Shown one piece after another: positions 1-12,725 of a stretch of DNA of 64,000 nucleotides. Source of the stretch: Plasmodium brasilianum (lineage: Eukaryota > Apicomplexa > Aconoidasida > Haemosporida > Plasmodiidae); the NCBI RefSeq assembly GCF_023973825.1, contig NC_090118.1, positions 404,501 through 468,500 of the forward strand. Reading direction: 5' to 3'. A program made the position numbers and the translations under genes. The first letter of the stretch is position 1, and each line of letters opens with the position of its first letter. The notes under the pieces were generated by a model. It saw only the letters and a list, made by a program, of their open reading frames with translations. It did not search any database and was not told the origin of the DNA.

Positions 1-62
1 TAGAAGCGTTTGGAAATATAATAAAAATAAGTCAAATTATATAAAAAAAAAAAAAAGAAACA

Positions 63-742
63 ATGTCATTAACAAATTCTTCAAAAATATTTATCGGGAG
101 CATACCTAAAGATGTTACGGAGGTACGGTGCATTAAGTGATGTACAGTTGTGTGTGCATGTAAATATATATGCATATATACCTACATATATACATATATA
201 CCTACATATATACATATATACCTACATATATACATATATACCTACATATATACCTACATATATACATACATATATACCTACATATATACCTACATATATA
301 CATACATATATACCTACATATATACATACATATATACCTACATATATACATACATATATACCTACATATATACATACATATATACCTACATATATACATA
401 CATATATACCTACATATATACATACATATATACCTACATATATACATACATATATACCTACATATATACATACATATAAACATACATATAAACATACATA
501 TATACATACATATAAACATACATATATATATGTACATTTATAATGTATACCTGTATATGCATATAAACTTATGATATGGACCCTCTCTTTTTTATGCACA
601 TCTTACTTAAAGCATTGAATGAAACATTGGACGACTAAGAATTTGTGTTGTACTCTTTTTGTGTAAATTGTTACATAAACATAGACACAACCATGGATGA
701 GTTATAACAGTGCAAACGATCCGTGCTCGCATCAATACGTGA

Positions 743-801
<59 letters not shown>

Positions 802-1957
802 TTATTTACGTACACATGTATACATATTTGCGTGCATACATATGCATTTACTCCCACTTAATTTCACTTTTGCCCATATGTTTCTTCCCTTTCTGTGTAC
901 TTGTACAGGAGGAGCTTAAAGCCGAGGCATCCAAATACGGCACAATAACGCAAGTGTATTACGTACCTGCAACTGCTCAAAGTCCAAGGGGGTGGGCATT
1001 CATCACTTATGAACAGAGGTCAGAAGCATACAAAGCTATTGAAGCTTTAGATTATAAGTGTATATTTCCAAATAGCCAAAGGCCTTTAGATGTACGATTC
1101 GCTAGCTATAAATATAATAACTCAAATGATATGCAAGCATCATCAAATAAGAATATATGGCAAAAACATGTAACATCAGACGGACATCCTTATTATTATA
1201 ATTCTGTTACTGGTCATTCACAATGGGAAAAACCGAAAGAAATAACACAAACTAATTATACTGGGAAAAGTGGAGTTGCATCTTTCGGTCCCCCTGGTGC
1301 CAATGTATTTGTTTTTCATTTGCCATCCCATTGGACGGATATGGAGTTGTACCAAGTAAGCGAAGCGCTTTGGCATGTGGTTGCGCTGGTGCATAGACAT
1401 ACATATATATGCACATACATATACGTACATAAATACATACATACGTACATAAGTGCATATATACACACACGCGTGTATATATATATATATATATATACAC
1501 GCGTGTGTGTGTATACCTTTGTGCTTCTTTTTGACTTTATATACTTAACTGTTCATATATGTGGTGTACTTATCTTCCTTCCCCTCTATTTTTACCTTAG
1601 CATTTCCAACATTTCGGGTATGTAGTAAGCGCAAGAATACAAAGAGATTCCAATGGCAGAAACAAAGGGTATGGATTTGTTAGTTTCAATAATACAGAGT
1701 CTGCATTAAATGCAATTAAGGGTATGCATGGATTTTATGTATCAGGAAAACATTTAAAAGTTCAGTTGAAAAAAGGAGAAGAACATTATGTACAGTTAAA
1801 TCAGTCTACACAACCACAGCTTACCCCTGCTCAACCATATACTGTACAACAGCCAATGATGGGAAATCATCATCAACCTTATATGACACATTTAATGTAT
1901 GGAGGTATGGATTCTCCCAATCAGATGAGATATAACACATATTCATTAAGTAGATAA
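63..1957 (+). CDS. RNA-binding protein, RRM-WW-RRM (CELF/FCA-like), three exons
   Basis: Spliced gene with exons 63-122, 909-1355 and 1601-1957, all joined in phase 0, giving 287 residues. Exon 1 begins [20 protein letters not shown], which holds the RNP2 strand of RRM1. Exon 2 completes RRM1 with an RNP1-like strand (RGWAFITYE). It then encodes a WW domain at about residues 100-130, seen as [13 protein letters not shown] and SQWEKP, and starts RRM2 ([12 protein letters not shown]). Exon 3 finishes RRM2 with a good RNP1 ([11 protein letters not shown]) and ends in a Gln/Pro/Met-rich tail. The family binds mRNA to control splicing, stability or translation. WW domains bind proline-rich partners such as splicing factors. 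The start is the first ATG before a canonical RRM strand. The role is inferred from domains only. Confidence 0.9.
160..540. repeat. CCTACATATATACATA minisatellite in intron 1 of the RRM-WW-RRM gene
   Basis: Tandem array of about 20-base units combining cctacatatata and catacatatata, grading into cataaacatacata. It lies wholly within the first intron (123-908). The unit leaves several frames open on both strands, so apparent Tyr/Ile/Thr-rich reading frames here are artefacts. A pure (TA)n run follows near 748-795, and the intron closes with a T-rich tract and gtacag at 903-908. Confidence 0.9.
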
Positions 1958-3364
1958 GAATATTGCCGAGGTGTGTGTTGTTGTTGCTACGTGAATATTT
2001 GAGGGAATATGTACATATATGTATGCACATATGTATGTATATATATATATATTTATGTATATATATATGTATGTATATATAAATATATATGTATGGGAGC
2101 GTGTGCGCATGAACACATCTTTATATTTATATGCCGCGCACACAGTAAATGTATACATATCTAGCACCAATATATGTGAATCTACACATTCGTAGGTACA
2201 TGTATATGTACATATATATATATATATATGTGTATGTGTACGTGCGCACATGTGTACGCACGCATCTGCATACGTTTTTATTTATATATATAACAGTACA
2301 ATATGTTTAAAATGAAACTATAAAAAACTACTCTTATTTTATTCCCTAATAAACCTTGCCACTAACTCTTCGTCTTATTTATTTATTCTTCTTTTTTCTT
2401 ATATCTTACATCTGTTTCCTCTTTATTTTTTCCTTTTATTTTTTTTTTTTTTAACTCTTCTCCTTTGTTTTTCTTTAATATGATAAATTTTATTCTTGTA
2501 CATTCCCATAACAATACATCGAGAAAAAATTTTTAATACTGTGTGAATTAACAGTGTACAAAAAACGTTTGTTTAAAAAAAAAGGAAAAGAAAAAAAGAA
2601 AAAAAAACAAATATATGTGTATATATGTATGTAAGAATAAATATATATATATATAAAGTATTCTCATTATTAATATTAACCAAATGAATGCTATTTTTAT
2701 ATATGTACATAATGTATGTAAATATGTACACGAATTTACACTTTTATATTACAACGTACACGTCCTACATGCGTATACGTTTACAAGCAGGGATATATAT
2801 ATTACATTTTTATGCATCCTTACATTCATATATTTTTATATATGCATATGTCTACCTGGAAGTCTACCTGTATATATACATATATATGTAGACACACGCG
2901 TACTTATTTTTCCTATTTTATTTTCAGTAACAAATTATGGTAAAATGAAGAATGTTTAGATTTTCATATTTTCATATTTTCAAATTTTCATATTTTCAAA
3001 TTTCCATATTTTCAAATTTTCATGTTTACAAGATTTTATATTTTGTGTGTGTGTTTTTTTTTTTTTTTTATTAGAAGAAATATATATTTTTTCCTTTTTC
3101 AAATTCCACCACTGCTTAGAAAACCCTAAAAAGTTTATATTCACACGTTTCGTACATATACATATATATTATATATATATGGGCTTATTAATATGTGCGT
3201 ATATAATGTATATGTACATATGTATATATATATGTATGTGCATATGTAAATACGGGAAGGCCGAGATATTCAAATATATTTATCAACAATTTTTTTTTTT
3301 TGTTTGACAATGGAAATATGATTTTGAACAGTTGCTTTCAATGATGTAATAAAAAAAAAAAAAA

Positions 3365-3535
3365 AAAAACATATATATATGTATATATTACTATATGTGT
3401 ATATATTACTATATGTGTATATATTACTATATGTGTATTTATTACTATATATGTATATAAATATATGTATATAAATATATGTATATAAATATATGTAAAT
3501 AAATATATGTATACATATATATATATGCATATATA
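3365..3535. repeat. TATATGTGTATATATTAC and TATATGTATATAAA tandem repeats
   Basis: Two adjoining short arrays: an 18-base unit (tactatatgtgtatatat) about four times, then a 14-base unit (atatatgtatataa) about five times. They are intergenic and immediately follow a poly(A) run at 3350-3369. Confidence 0.8.
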
Positions 3536-3729
3536 TTGACAACTGCAATACCTTTACATTCTGTTACACTATATTACTCTATGGTACACTCTACTGTGTA
3601 CCATTCCGTCATTTTGTCATTTTAAATTACGAGCTTTTTGTTATTCGACGCGCATCATGAAGTTATAAGAAGAGATGGTTGAGTGTATTTTTCTTTATAT
3701 GGAAGATGAATTCTTCTATATGGCAATAA

Positions 3730-3769
<40 letters not shown>

Positions 3770-4895
3770 TTTTTTTTTTTCAAACCTTTTAAATTGTTGC
3801 ATTTATCTGTTCACTTAGCTTTTTTATTTTATTTTATTTTTTTTTTTTTTTTTAACTCATTTTTGACATATTTTTGTTCATAATATTATGACTTTTCAAG
3901 AAGCAGTTAAGGACATAAAAATGCAAAGTATTTAGCGGAATAATTATTTTTCGATAAAAGGACCGGTCAAGGGGTAGGGGAACATATGTGAATATATTCA
4001 TAAGAGTACATATGTATGTATGGATGCAAATATGTACATATGTATGAATTTATTTGCATAGATTCATATATATATTGATATATATTCCGTATGGATACAT
4101 ACCAAATATATGTTCACATTTATACAAAACATACAATAAAAAAAGAGTACTCCAAAATAAAAGGAATACACAAATCTGTTACTGCTAATGTATCATAATG
4201 TTGGAAGAGTTGTGTATATATACTGCCTTTTTTTTGTGCTTTTATGTTGTTTCGTATTATGCGCTGACATATCTGTATGAATATATATATATATATATAT
4301 ATACATATGTACATTAATATGTGTGTATATGTTTGTATACATATACATTTATATTTGTATGCATTCTTCACATGTGAACCTTAACCAATCGAATGTGCAA
4401 TATGTAGAGAATGCAAAAAAAAAAAAAAAAAAAAAAATTATATAACAAAAAGTACCTACCCTAAGTGTAAATCATTCTTTAAAATTTGCCTGTTTTATAA
4501 AAATAGCAACTGTTATATAAAGCTGCTTTTCATTTTTATATTTAATTTATTTTTTTATTCTTTTTTTTTTTCTCTTCTATATCTACGTTTATGTTACACT
4601 GCTAGTGTTTACATTTAACCAAAAAAATAATAAAATAAAAAAAGAGCATTTCTTAAGGAGTTTTACACTGTGGTATAATACAGTTTTTTCCATTTAGAAC
4701 AAAAAATGTTCCACCTGTATTATCACTTATAAATACTTATGCAGTTATGCAAGTAACACGTACTCAAATATGTATGCACGTATGTCTAAGTGCCTGTTTT
4801 AATATGTGCATACAAAGTAAATATATACATTCTGACCAATTTTATCACATTGTTGCATGAACAGTTCATACATTATATTTTCGTGAGCTTGTTAA

Positions 4896-5057
4896 ACTTT
4901 GCAAAATTTCGAAATTGCAATTTTGCAATTTTGCTGTTTTGTAATTTCGAAACTTTGAGATTTTGCGATTTTGCAATTTTGCAATTTCGAAACTTTGCGA
5001 TTTTGCAATTTTGCAATTTCGAAACTTTGCGATTTTGCAATTTTGCAGTTTTGTAAT
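4896..5057. repeat. GAAACTTTGCGATTTTGCAATTTTGCAATTTC tandem repeat
   Basis: Repeats of about 32 bases built from ttttgcaa and tttcgaaa blocks, each near-palindromic. Three clear copies lie at 4940-5055, with degenerate ones before. The array ends at a poly(C) run (5059-5067), unusual in such AT-rich DNA. It lies about 230 bases upstream of the RWD-gene ATG. Confidence 0.85.
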
Positions 5058-5110
5058 TCCCCCCCCCCTTTTCAGATGATTTAAATTAATTTTTTGGGAA
5101 ATTTATATTT

Positions 5111-5141
<31 letters not shown>

Positions 5142-5282
5142 TTTTATTAGAAGAGTAGTTATTACGATAATAACAAGGATAAAATAATTATAGTGGTAAG
5201 AAGAGTAATTTACGAAAAACATATTTTTCCAAAAAAAAAAAAAAATAATAAAAAATAAAAAAAAAAAGAACAGATATAAAAT

Positions 5283-6327
5283 ATGGATTATAAGAGTGAA
5301 CAACTATCAGAAAAAGAAAGTCTATCTCTTTTATATGAATGCACAAATGAATATATTTGTGTAAATGATAACAGCTTTAAGATTTTTATCAAAAATAAAA
5401 TTAAAAAGATTTCTTTTTATATACTTTTTGAGTACACGGAAAAGTACCCCGAGGAACCGCCCCTATACAAAATTGTTGACAGTAATGGCTTGTTCGTTTA
5501 ACAGCTCCATTTTTTCATTGTTCTATTTGAATATTCATTCAATTTACTCCATTTATGGTAGCTTTTTTTGTATTACTTCGTACATTTTTAAGCCTCATTT
5601 AAGTTAACAAACCCTTTTTTTGCAAATTTTTTTTTTTTTTTGTCATTTGCTATTTCCATGGAAAAAAAAATTTGCACCTTTACATGTTATCTTGTTAAGT
5701 ACATATTATTAATAAAGCTAATATAATACATTTTTTAGGCAAGAATTTAACTACTACCTTACGAGAAAATGTAAAACTACGAATTCATGAGACAATTGAA
5801 AATAACCTGGGATATAGTATGATTTATAACATAGTTGAAAATGTAAGGGTAATATTATTCATATGTAGAAATGTGTTTCCATTTATATAAGTGCATTTCT
5901 TTTCAGCCCCTTTTATTGGGAATTCGTGCAGACGTATTTGCACGTATACGTAAATATAATTAAATATATATATATATATATATATAAATATACCCATATA
6001 CATAAATATGCATACACATGTGCGCGTGTATTAGTGCACACACTCCGTAAGGAACAGTAGCCTTAGAAGACACAAAATAAAAATATACGCATTTTTTCGT
6101 AGGCATATTTATCAGAGGAGGTGGACGAAAAATCAATGTACGATGAAATGATTGAACGGAAGAATGAACCTACAGAACATGATATTAACGAAAATTCGGA
6201 TGATGGCGAAAAGGGATCAGATAAATATGAACAAGTTTTAGAATTAAAAGAACTGTGCGAGGAAAGGGTACGGCTGCCATATGTGCTACGTGTCTGCACC
6301 GTTAAAGAGTTACATATACGCGTACGC

Positions 6328-6359
<32 letters not shown>

Positions 6360-6902
6360 GTGTACACATTTATGCTAACACACAGGAGCACTATTTTTTA
6401 TTCCTAACTTGCAGTATCGAGTAACGGAAGAAGAATTCGATGCATGGCGCAAAGAATTTTATAAAGACATTTTTTTGGAAATAAAAAATGTAAACAATTC
6501 AGAGAATCCTACTGGAAGAGAGCTTTTCGAGAGGGAAAAAATGAACTTACTGGATGCGGATTATGAAGAAAGTACCACATATACACATACATTTATACTT
6601 ATACATGTATACATATATGTGCGTATATGTGTTATTTACCCCTGTGCTTCGAAAATGTTATCGCGTTTTATCCCCCCATGGCAATTTGCTGCCATTTTCG
6701 TTGAGTTTTCTTTTTTTTCTTTTTACTGATCCATTATTTCCGTTTTTTAAAATAATTGGAAAAAAGAGAAAATACACACATTTTATTTCCTTTTATTTTT
6801 ATTTTTATTTTTATTATTTTTTTTTTTTTTGCAGGTGATGCTAAATGGTGTAATGAAGAATTATTTTGCGATATCGATTTAGATTTTGAGAAATGTTCAT
6901 AA
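5283..6902 (+). CDS. RWD domain protein (RWDD1/GIR2-like), five exons
   Basis: Exons 5283-5481, 5739-5842, 6103-6267, 6415-6571 and 6835-6902 join in consistent phase to 230 residues. Exons 1-2 hold an RWD domain with the YPEEPP motif of the family and the following helix (ETIENNLGYSMIYNIVEN). Exon 3 is acidic and charged (SEEVDEKSMYDEMIERKN). Exon 4 carries RVTEEEFDAWRKEF and NPTGRELFE, matching the C-terminal signature of RWDD1/Gir2 proteins (VTxExFxxWKxxFD and LTGRQLFE). The last exon ends in an acidic tail. Known family members bind the DRG2/Rbg2 GTPase and GCN1, linking ribosome state to stress signalling. That role here is inference. No ORF scan would join these short exons. Confidence 0.87.
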
Positions 6903-7886
6903 TTTTAAGGAAGTCATTTTTTATTTTATTTTTGTTTTTTATTTAAATTTCAAGTATACCTAGTTTTTCATTTTAAGCCTTTAATTATACTGCTATTGCT
7001 ACTATTACCACAGATATTGTTACAGTTGCTACTATTATTGCCATTCCGGTGTTACTGCTATTGCTATCTCTATAGTCATTGCTATAGTCATTACTATCGC
7101 TATTGGAATTCTTTTTTTTTTTTTTTTTTTTTTTTTTTGCTTTTCCGTATTTTTAAATATATTTTGAATTTTCACTTCTATTGTTGTAATAATTTTTTTT
7201 ATTGTTAAAATTTTCCATGAATTTTAAAAGAATTTTTGCTATTTTTTTTTTCAAAATAGGCATATATATGTATGTTTACGTATATACATATGCATATAAT
7301 TCTTTTTTTTTTCGGGCATAAAAATATTAACAAAAAGATTATTCAATGATAACATATTAAGGCAAATAGATACATTTATTTGTTTACAAAAAAAAAAATA
7401 TGACCTGCATTTTTTTTCCTTTGCATTTATGTTTATTTATGCGTAAACTAAAACGTGCGTTTTTGCAATATTTGCATTTTTGATACAATATTTTGATAAG
7501 CTTTGTTTTATGGCATGTTAACATATTCGTTTTGCCATTTTGCTAAGAGGAAACATGTGTGTACGCGTATGTGTACGCATACTATATATATATATATATA
7601 TATATATTTATTTATTATATATATATGCATATATTATATATATACGTACGTATGTTTATTCATACGTGCAAGTGTATGTATATTTGTATTGACAGATAGC
7701 TCCCATTATTGTATATTTTGCTTCTTCCCAATTTTAATTTGAAAAATACACATAAAGGGGAGGAGAAAAAGTTAACTGTTACAAAAAAGAATAAGTACCA
7801 TATGTACCCCTGTTCCCTTTTATATACAGAAACATGTGCAAATTAGTATTTTTACCCAATTTTTTTTTTTTTTTTTTTGGTAAAAC
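6903..7886. other. Intergenic, about 1 kb
   Basis: No gene seen. It holds the 3' flank of the RWD gene, CTATTGCTATTAC-type interrupted trinucleotides at 6985-7105, a 26-base T run near 7110, a (TA)n patch at 7582-7640, and a T run just before the VPS15-like start codon. Confidence 0.65.
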
Positions 7887-10800
7887 ATGGGGAATACACT
7901 ATATAGTAACATAGGACATAACTCATCAGAACTAGATGAAATATATTGTAAATATCTGAACAATTTATATAACATATACAATTATTTGTTTAAGTATGAA
8001 CATTTCTTTTTTATGAATTCACTTACGTTGAATTGTTTTTGTCACGTTTTAGAAGTAATAGAACAAAAAAGGGAATAAAAAAAAAAAAAAAAAAAATGGA
8101 GCAATTGAATAAGCATTAACATAAGTTGAATTCTGTTGAGACTAGAGCAAGACGGAGCATTGGTCTTCCATGACATATAGAACAATTCGCTTCTTAAAAA
8201 AAAAAAAAAAAAAAAAGATCATCTATTTTTCATATATACATACATATATATGTGTATGTATATATATGTGTATGTATATATATGTGTATGTATATATATG
8301 TGTATGTATATATATGTACATGTATGAATGTGTACGTATACTTACACATGTGGGTACTTACGATCGTCCGCCTTTTCAGGGAATTAATAAAAACGAGGGT
8401 CATGTGTTAATAAAAATTTGCAAATTAAAAAATGAGATGCCAAAAATTAAAAGAATATTATACACACTTAAGTTCCTTTTTTCCTTTGATCTCTTTCCAA
8501 ATGTGTAAGTATTTCAAATAAAATTTGCAAGTTGTTTTTTTTTTATCATATCACACAGAATGAATGCCTTAAAAGGGAATAATTTGCATTTTATTATTTC
8601 TTTGTATATCCTCCTGACTTTTTGTTCTTTTGTATAGTTTTTTATCTTTTTTCTTTTCTTTCACTTCGCTCCGTTTTGTAATTTTATTTTATTTCACTTC
8701 TCATCGTTTTGTAATTTTATTTTGTTTCACTTCTCATCGTTTTGTAATTTTATTTTGTTTCACTTCTCATCGTTTTGTAATTTTATTTTGTTTCACTTCT
8801 CATCGTTTTATAATTTTTTTTTTTGTTTTTTCCTATCTCTCCCAAACACATATTTTATACTACAACATATATGCACATAATTTTCCCCTTATGCAGGCTG
8901 CCATACAACCGCATGAGCGTCTATGAAAACAACATATATATTTATAGAAGATTTATATTTAAAAATTTAGACCACTGTTTATCTAATGAAAAAAATAGCA
9001 ATAGCTTTTATTATTTTTTTATATTTCAAATATTTCTATCGATCATACAGCTTCATTCACTAGGAATTTATCATGGCCATATAAAAAGCGAAAATTTCTT
9101 AATACAGAATAACATGCATGTCCTTATAACGGACATTAACATTTTGAACAATTACCTTTATTATATTCCAAAAATTAGGTACTCGCATTTTCCCGCTGAA
9201 AGTGGGGGAGTATGTGCCCTTGCACGGATGTAGAGATTTGTATATAATTGTTTGCGTGTGTGTATGTGTATATGTGCATATATATGCGTTACACTTTTGC
9301 AGTGTAGTAACGCACTATATAACTACACGCACTTGAGCCGCGTTTTATAACATGCATTATTATAAGTTTTAATAAAACAGTAAGATGTGCATTATTGTAA
9401 AGTGCCTAGGAGTTGTTATTAAACATTCTGTGTTGCATGTTTTAATTAACCTCTGGTTTTTATATACTTCGTTTATTTTATAAGTGATTTATATAAATGC
9501 ACAGGTTAGTATATAGTTACCCCATTTCACGTGAAGTGTCCAACACACATGAACATTCATTTTCATGCTGTTTGACTGCGAGTAGGTACGCCAACAAGAG
9601 GAAGGGGAGACTGAAGAGGCTACAGGAGGACCTCTTTAACTTAGGAATATTAATATTAGAAATCCTGTTGAAAGACAAAAATATTTCGTATTTATTTCTT
9701 AACGAGAATTATGGAGATGATAATAATAGTAACTTTTATTCAGAAAAAAGAAAGCAAACAAAATTATACTTTGTAGAAAATGATATGAAAAAAGATCAGA
9801 AATTCGGAAATATTATGAACATGTCAGAAAAAAAAAATAGCGAACATTTTGTTCATGCTTTATCCTTGCCGTTCATAAATAAAAAAATAAAAAATGAAGA
9901 AAAGGATTATTTTCAAAAAAATAAAAATTTGAGATTAAATATAGATAAATATAAATATTATAATTACCATTATATTAATAATGTAAATTATATAAATATT
10001 TATAATGACATTTATAATAATGTAACTCCTTCTTTAATGGTAAATGAAAGAAATATTTTTTCTCATGGTAGTTACGAAAATTCATTTAAAAGTAAAACTC
10101 TGATATATGACAGTTGTGATGAACATAAAGGAAAGAAAGAAATTTATTATGCGTATAGTGATTATGAAATGTTAAATGAAAAGAAAGGAACAAAATATAA
10201 ACATCAGCATAACAATTTAAATTTACACACACAATCAAAATTACACGCGGATAACACGTATACGTTGTTCAGTCATTTGAAGGCCACGAATGATAAGCAC
10301 CAAAAGGAAAGAAAAAAAAGAAAAAGAAAAAAAAAGAAAAATGAGAGATACATAAATGATGGTAAGGGGCGCAATAGTTACGGTAGTAGTAATGGTATTA
10401 ATGGTAACAGCGGCATCAGTGGTAGCAACGACAGTAATGACCGAAGCACTGGAGGAAGTTCTGTCCGAAGAGTTTGTGGTGGAGCTGAGAAAACTGTGCC
10501 ATACAAGATATGGAAAGTAGTTAATGTTGTAAAAAATCCGTTCATTATTTACTCACTAATTAATCATTTCTTCTTACAAAAGAACATGAATATATTTAAA
10601 ATATTTAATTACTGGTCTTACCACGTATTTCCTAGCACATATAAATACGTCTTCTTCCCCCTTGCAATTCTTCAATTACATCCCATATTTAAAAATTCTG
10701 ACTTTTTCATGTTGTTAATACATTTTAATTTACCATTCATATTATTTCATTTAGACATTTTTGCACAAAAGGAAAGGGATAAATATGCTCTGTTAAAAAT

Positions 10801-12518
10801 TATTTCGAATCAAAATATACAAGAATCAAATAATATGGATAAGCATTATAACTATGATAGTTACGAAATAGAGAATAATTATGGCACTTCGATGTTCTAT
10901 TCAGAGCAAAAACACACTACTAATTTATTGAATTTTAAAAAATTAACGTATTACAAAAATGTTGTTAATTCATTTACTACTAGTGTAAATAAATATCAAA
11001 TGAAGACCTACATTATGGACACAAATTTAAACAGTCAGGTAAAAAAACAAATTATGCAACAATGGAAAGATTATAAAAGAGAAAAAAGGGCTGAAAAGTA
11101 TGAAGAAAGGAAAAAAGGGGCAAGTGCATATGTAAGGAAGGGAAAAAAAAAAAAAAAAGGTTTATCATTCCAAATGCTATTTTCCCTTTCCTATACTATC
11201 ATACAGAAATACACGCGAATTTTATAAATCATTTTTATCATTTTACAAAGTTTTATTTTATTCCATTTTTTATGAAGAAAAAAGTTATATGGATCTTTTC
11301 AACTACCTCGAGATATGCAAAAGAACCATTTATTCTTCTTTATTTAAAGATTTTTATTTTAAAGTGAATGGAAAAAGAGATCTAAATGAAAAAGGTACCA
11401 ATCTGGAGAATCGAAAAAATAGCACATCTAACCCAGGGAAACATATGAATTATAGATGGATATTCAATAAAGACATTTATCAATTAGTTAATATCATAAT
11501 ATGCTCATACAATTCACTACTATACGAGTCGACAAGAATAATAGCCTTAGAAATACTATATTGCATCATTTGTCATATAACTGAAACCACATTAAACAGG
11601 GAAGTAGTATCCTTTTTGTTGTTCTGCTTTAACAATTCCAATGAAAAAATTAAAGTTATTATAATAAAATGTTTTTACAAAATAATAAATAATGAAAATT
11701 GCTTTAACCCTATGTTTTTATACATTGATAAATTTTTACCAAAGTTATTTACTTTAAAAGATAGTCAGGAAAATTATGAGAAATATTTTTATGCAAAATA
11801 TTTGCCTTTATTTTCCTCTGCTGCTGTTCATTATATTTATAGTGCAAGTTTGTTGAAAAATGGTAGAGGGATAGGAGGTGGTAAAAGTAGTAGTAACTGC
11901 AAAAGAGAGGGTAAAATAGAGAAAAGTAGCCAGAGCTACAATAAAAATGGTAACGATAGTAGGGGCACCAATACCACGTTGTCTGAAGTCAAATCCATGG
12001 AAATGTTAAAAGAGATAAGAAACCAACTAGTTAATATTTTAAAGTGCTCAAATCACGACATTTTATATGAATTTTATGAAAATATAATTAAATTTTGTAA
12101 AATTATGAACAGAAAATGGGTTAAATTTTATATTTTGCCATATATATTAACAAATATTTATAAACCCCAAAATCCTATTATAAGAGCCATGTGTGTAAAA
12201 ATATGTATTAAAATTATCTTATATATAAATGAAAAAGAAGCGTACGAAATGTTTTACGAGTATTTAAAACCGCTACTTTTTGAGAAAAATGAAATAGCCC
12301 TACAATTTTTTTTGTACGAGTGTAACCTTATTTTAAAAAAATACTACAGAAAATGTCGTGCAAAATATCGTGAAAAATATCATGAAAAAAAGCACAATAA
12401 AATGTGCATATTGTTTTTTAAAAGAATGAAATTAAATCATCTTTTGAATCATCAATCGTTAGTAATAAGGCATTTGGTTCAAACGCTGAAAAAAAATTTA
12501 CAGAAAATATCACCTTAA
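7887..12518 (+). CDS. VPS15: VPS15-like PI3-kinase regulatory subunit (pseudokinase + HEAT), five exons
   Basis: Exons 7887-8054, 8380-8504, 8897-9178, 9505-11159 and 11278-12518 are phase-consistent, giving about 1156 residues. The protein starts MGNTLYSN, fitting the N-myristoylation signal of VPS15. Exons 2-3 show a degenerate kinase fold: HVLIKICK resembles the ATP-lysine strand, and [17 protein letters not shown] aligns with the VPS15 HGDIKTEN loop. It has His where the catalytic Asp would be, and TDIN in place of DFG. Exon 4 holds [11 protein letters not shown] and [14 protein letters not shown], then a long Asn/Lys-rich insert. Exon 5 has alpha-helical HEAT-like repeats including [13 protein letters not shown] and [14 protein letters not shown]. 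In the family, VPS15 scaffolds VPS34 to make PI3P on endosomal membranes. The usual C-terminal WD40 propeller is absent. The fourth intron junction is the least certain. Confidence 0.82.
8640..8822. repeat. 33-base tandem repeat in VPS15-like intron 2
   Basis: About five copies of a unit reading tttcacttctcatcgttttgtaattttattttg with few changes, inside the intron 8505-8896. The unit is pyrimidine/T-rich on the coding strand and its length is a multiple of three, so it stays open in frame. Confidence 0.85.
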
Positions 12519-12594
12519 TACGTAAGCACAATTGTGAAAAAAAAAAAAAATGTGTATACATTCCAGTATACAAATATATACATATATATATATG

Positions 12595-12725
12595 TATAGA
12601 TATATATATATTTATACATATATTTATTTATATTTATACATATATTTATTTATATTTATACATATATTTATTTATATTTATACATATATTTATTTATATT
12701 TATACATACATTTATTTATATCTAC
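12595..12725. repeat. 22-base TTTATACATATATTTATTTATA repeat
   Basis: About six near-identical units directly downstream of the VPS15-like stop codon, preceded by a (TA)n-like stretch. Confidence 0.85.

Larger units (their letters stand above)
1958..5282. other. Intergenic, 3.3 kb, same-strand genes on both sides
   Basis: No convincing gene on either strand. It holds the 3' flank of the RRM-WW-RRM gene and the promoter side of the RWD gene. Content is (TA)n and TATGTA microsatellites (for example 2035-2100, 2210-2235, 3735-3765), many A or T homopolymers, and the two tandem repeats listed separately. Small open frames here are repeat-driven. Confidence 0.7.

Noticed and set aside
112..599. 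Several long Tyr/Ile/Thr-rich open frames on both strands
   Set aside because: They follow the intron-1 minisatellite, whose units keep frames open. Both flanks are splice sites of the RRM-WW-RRM gene.
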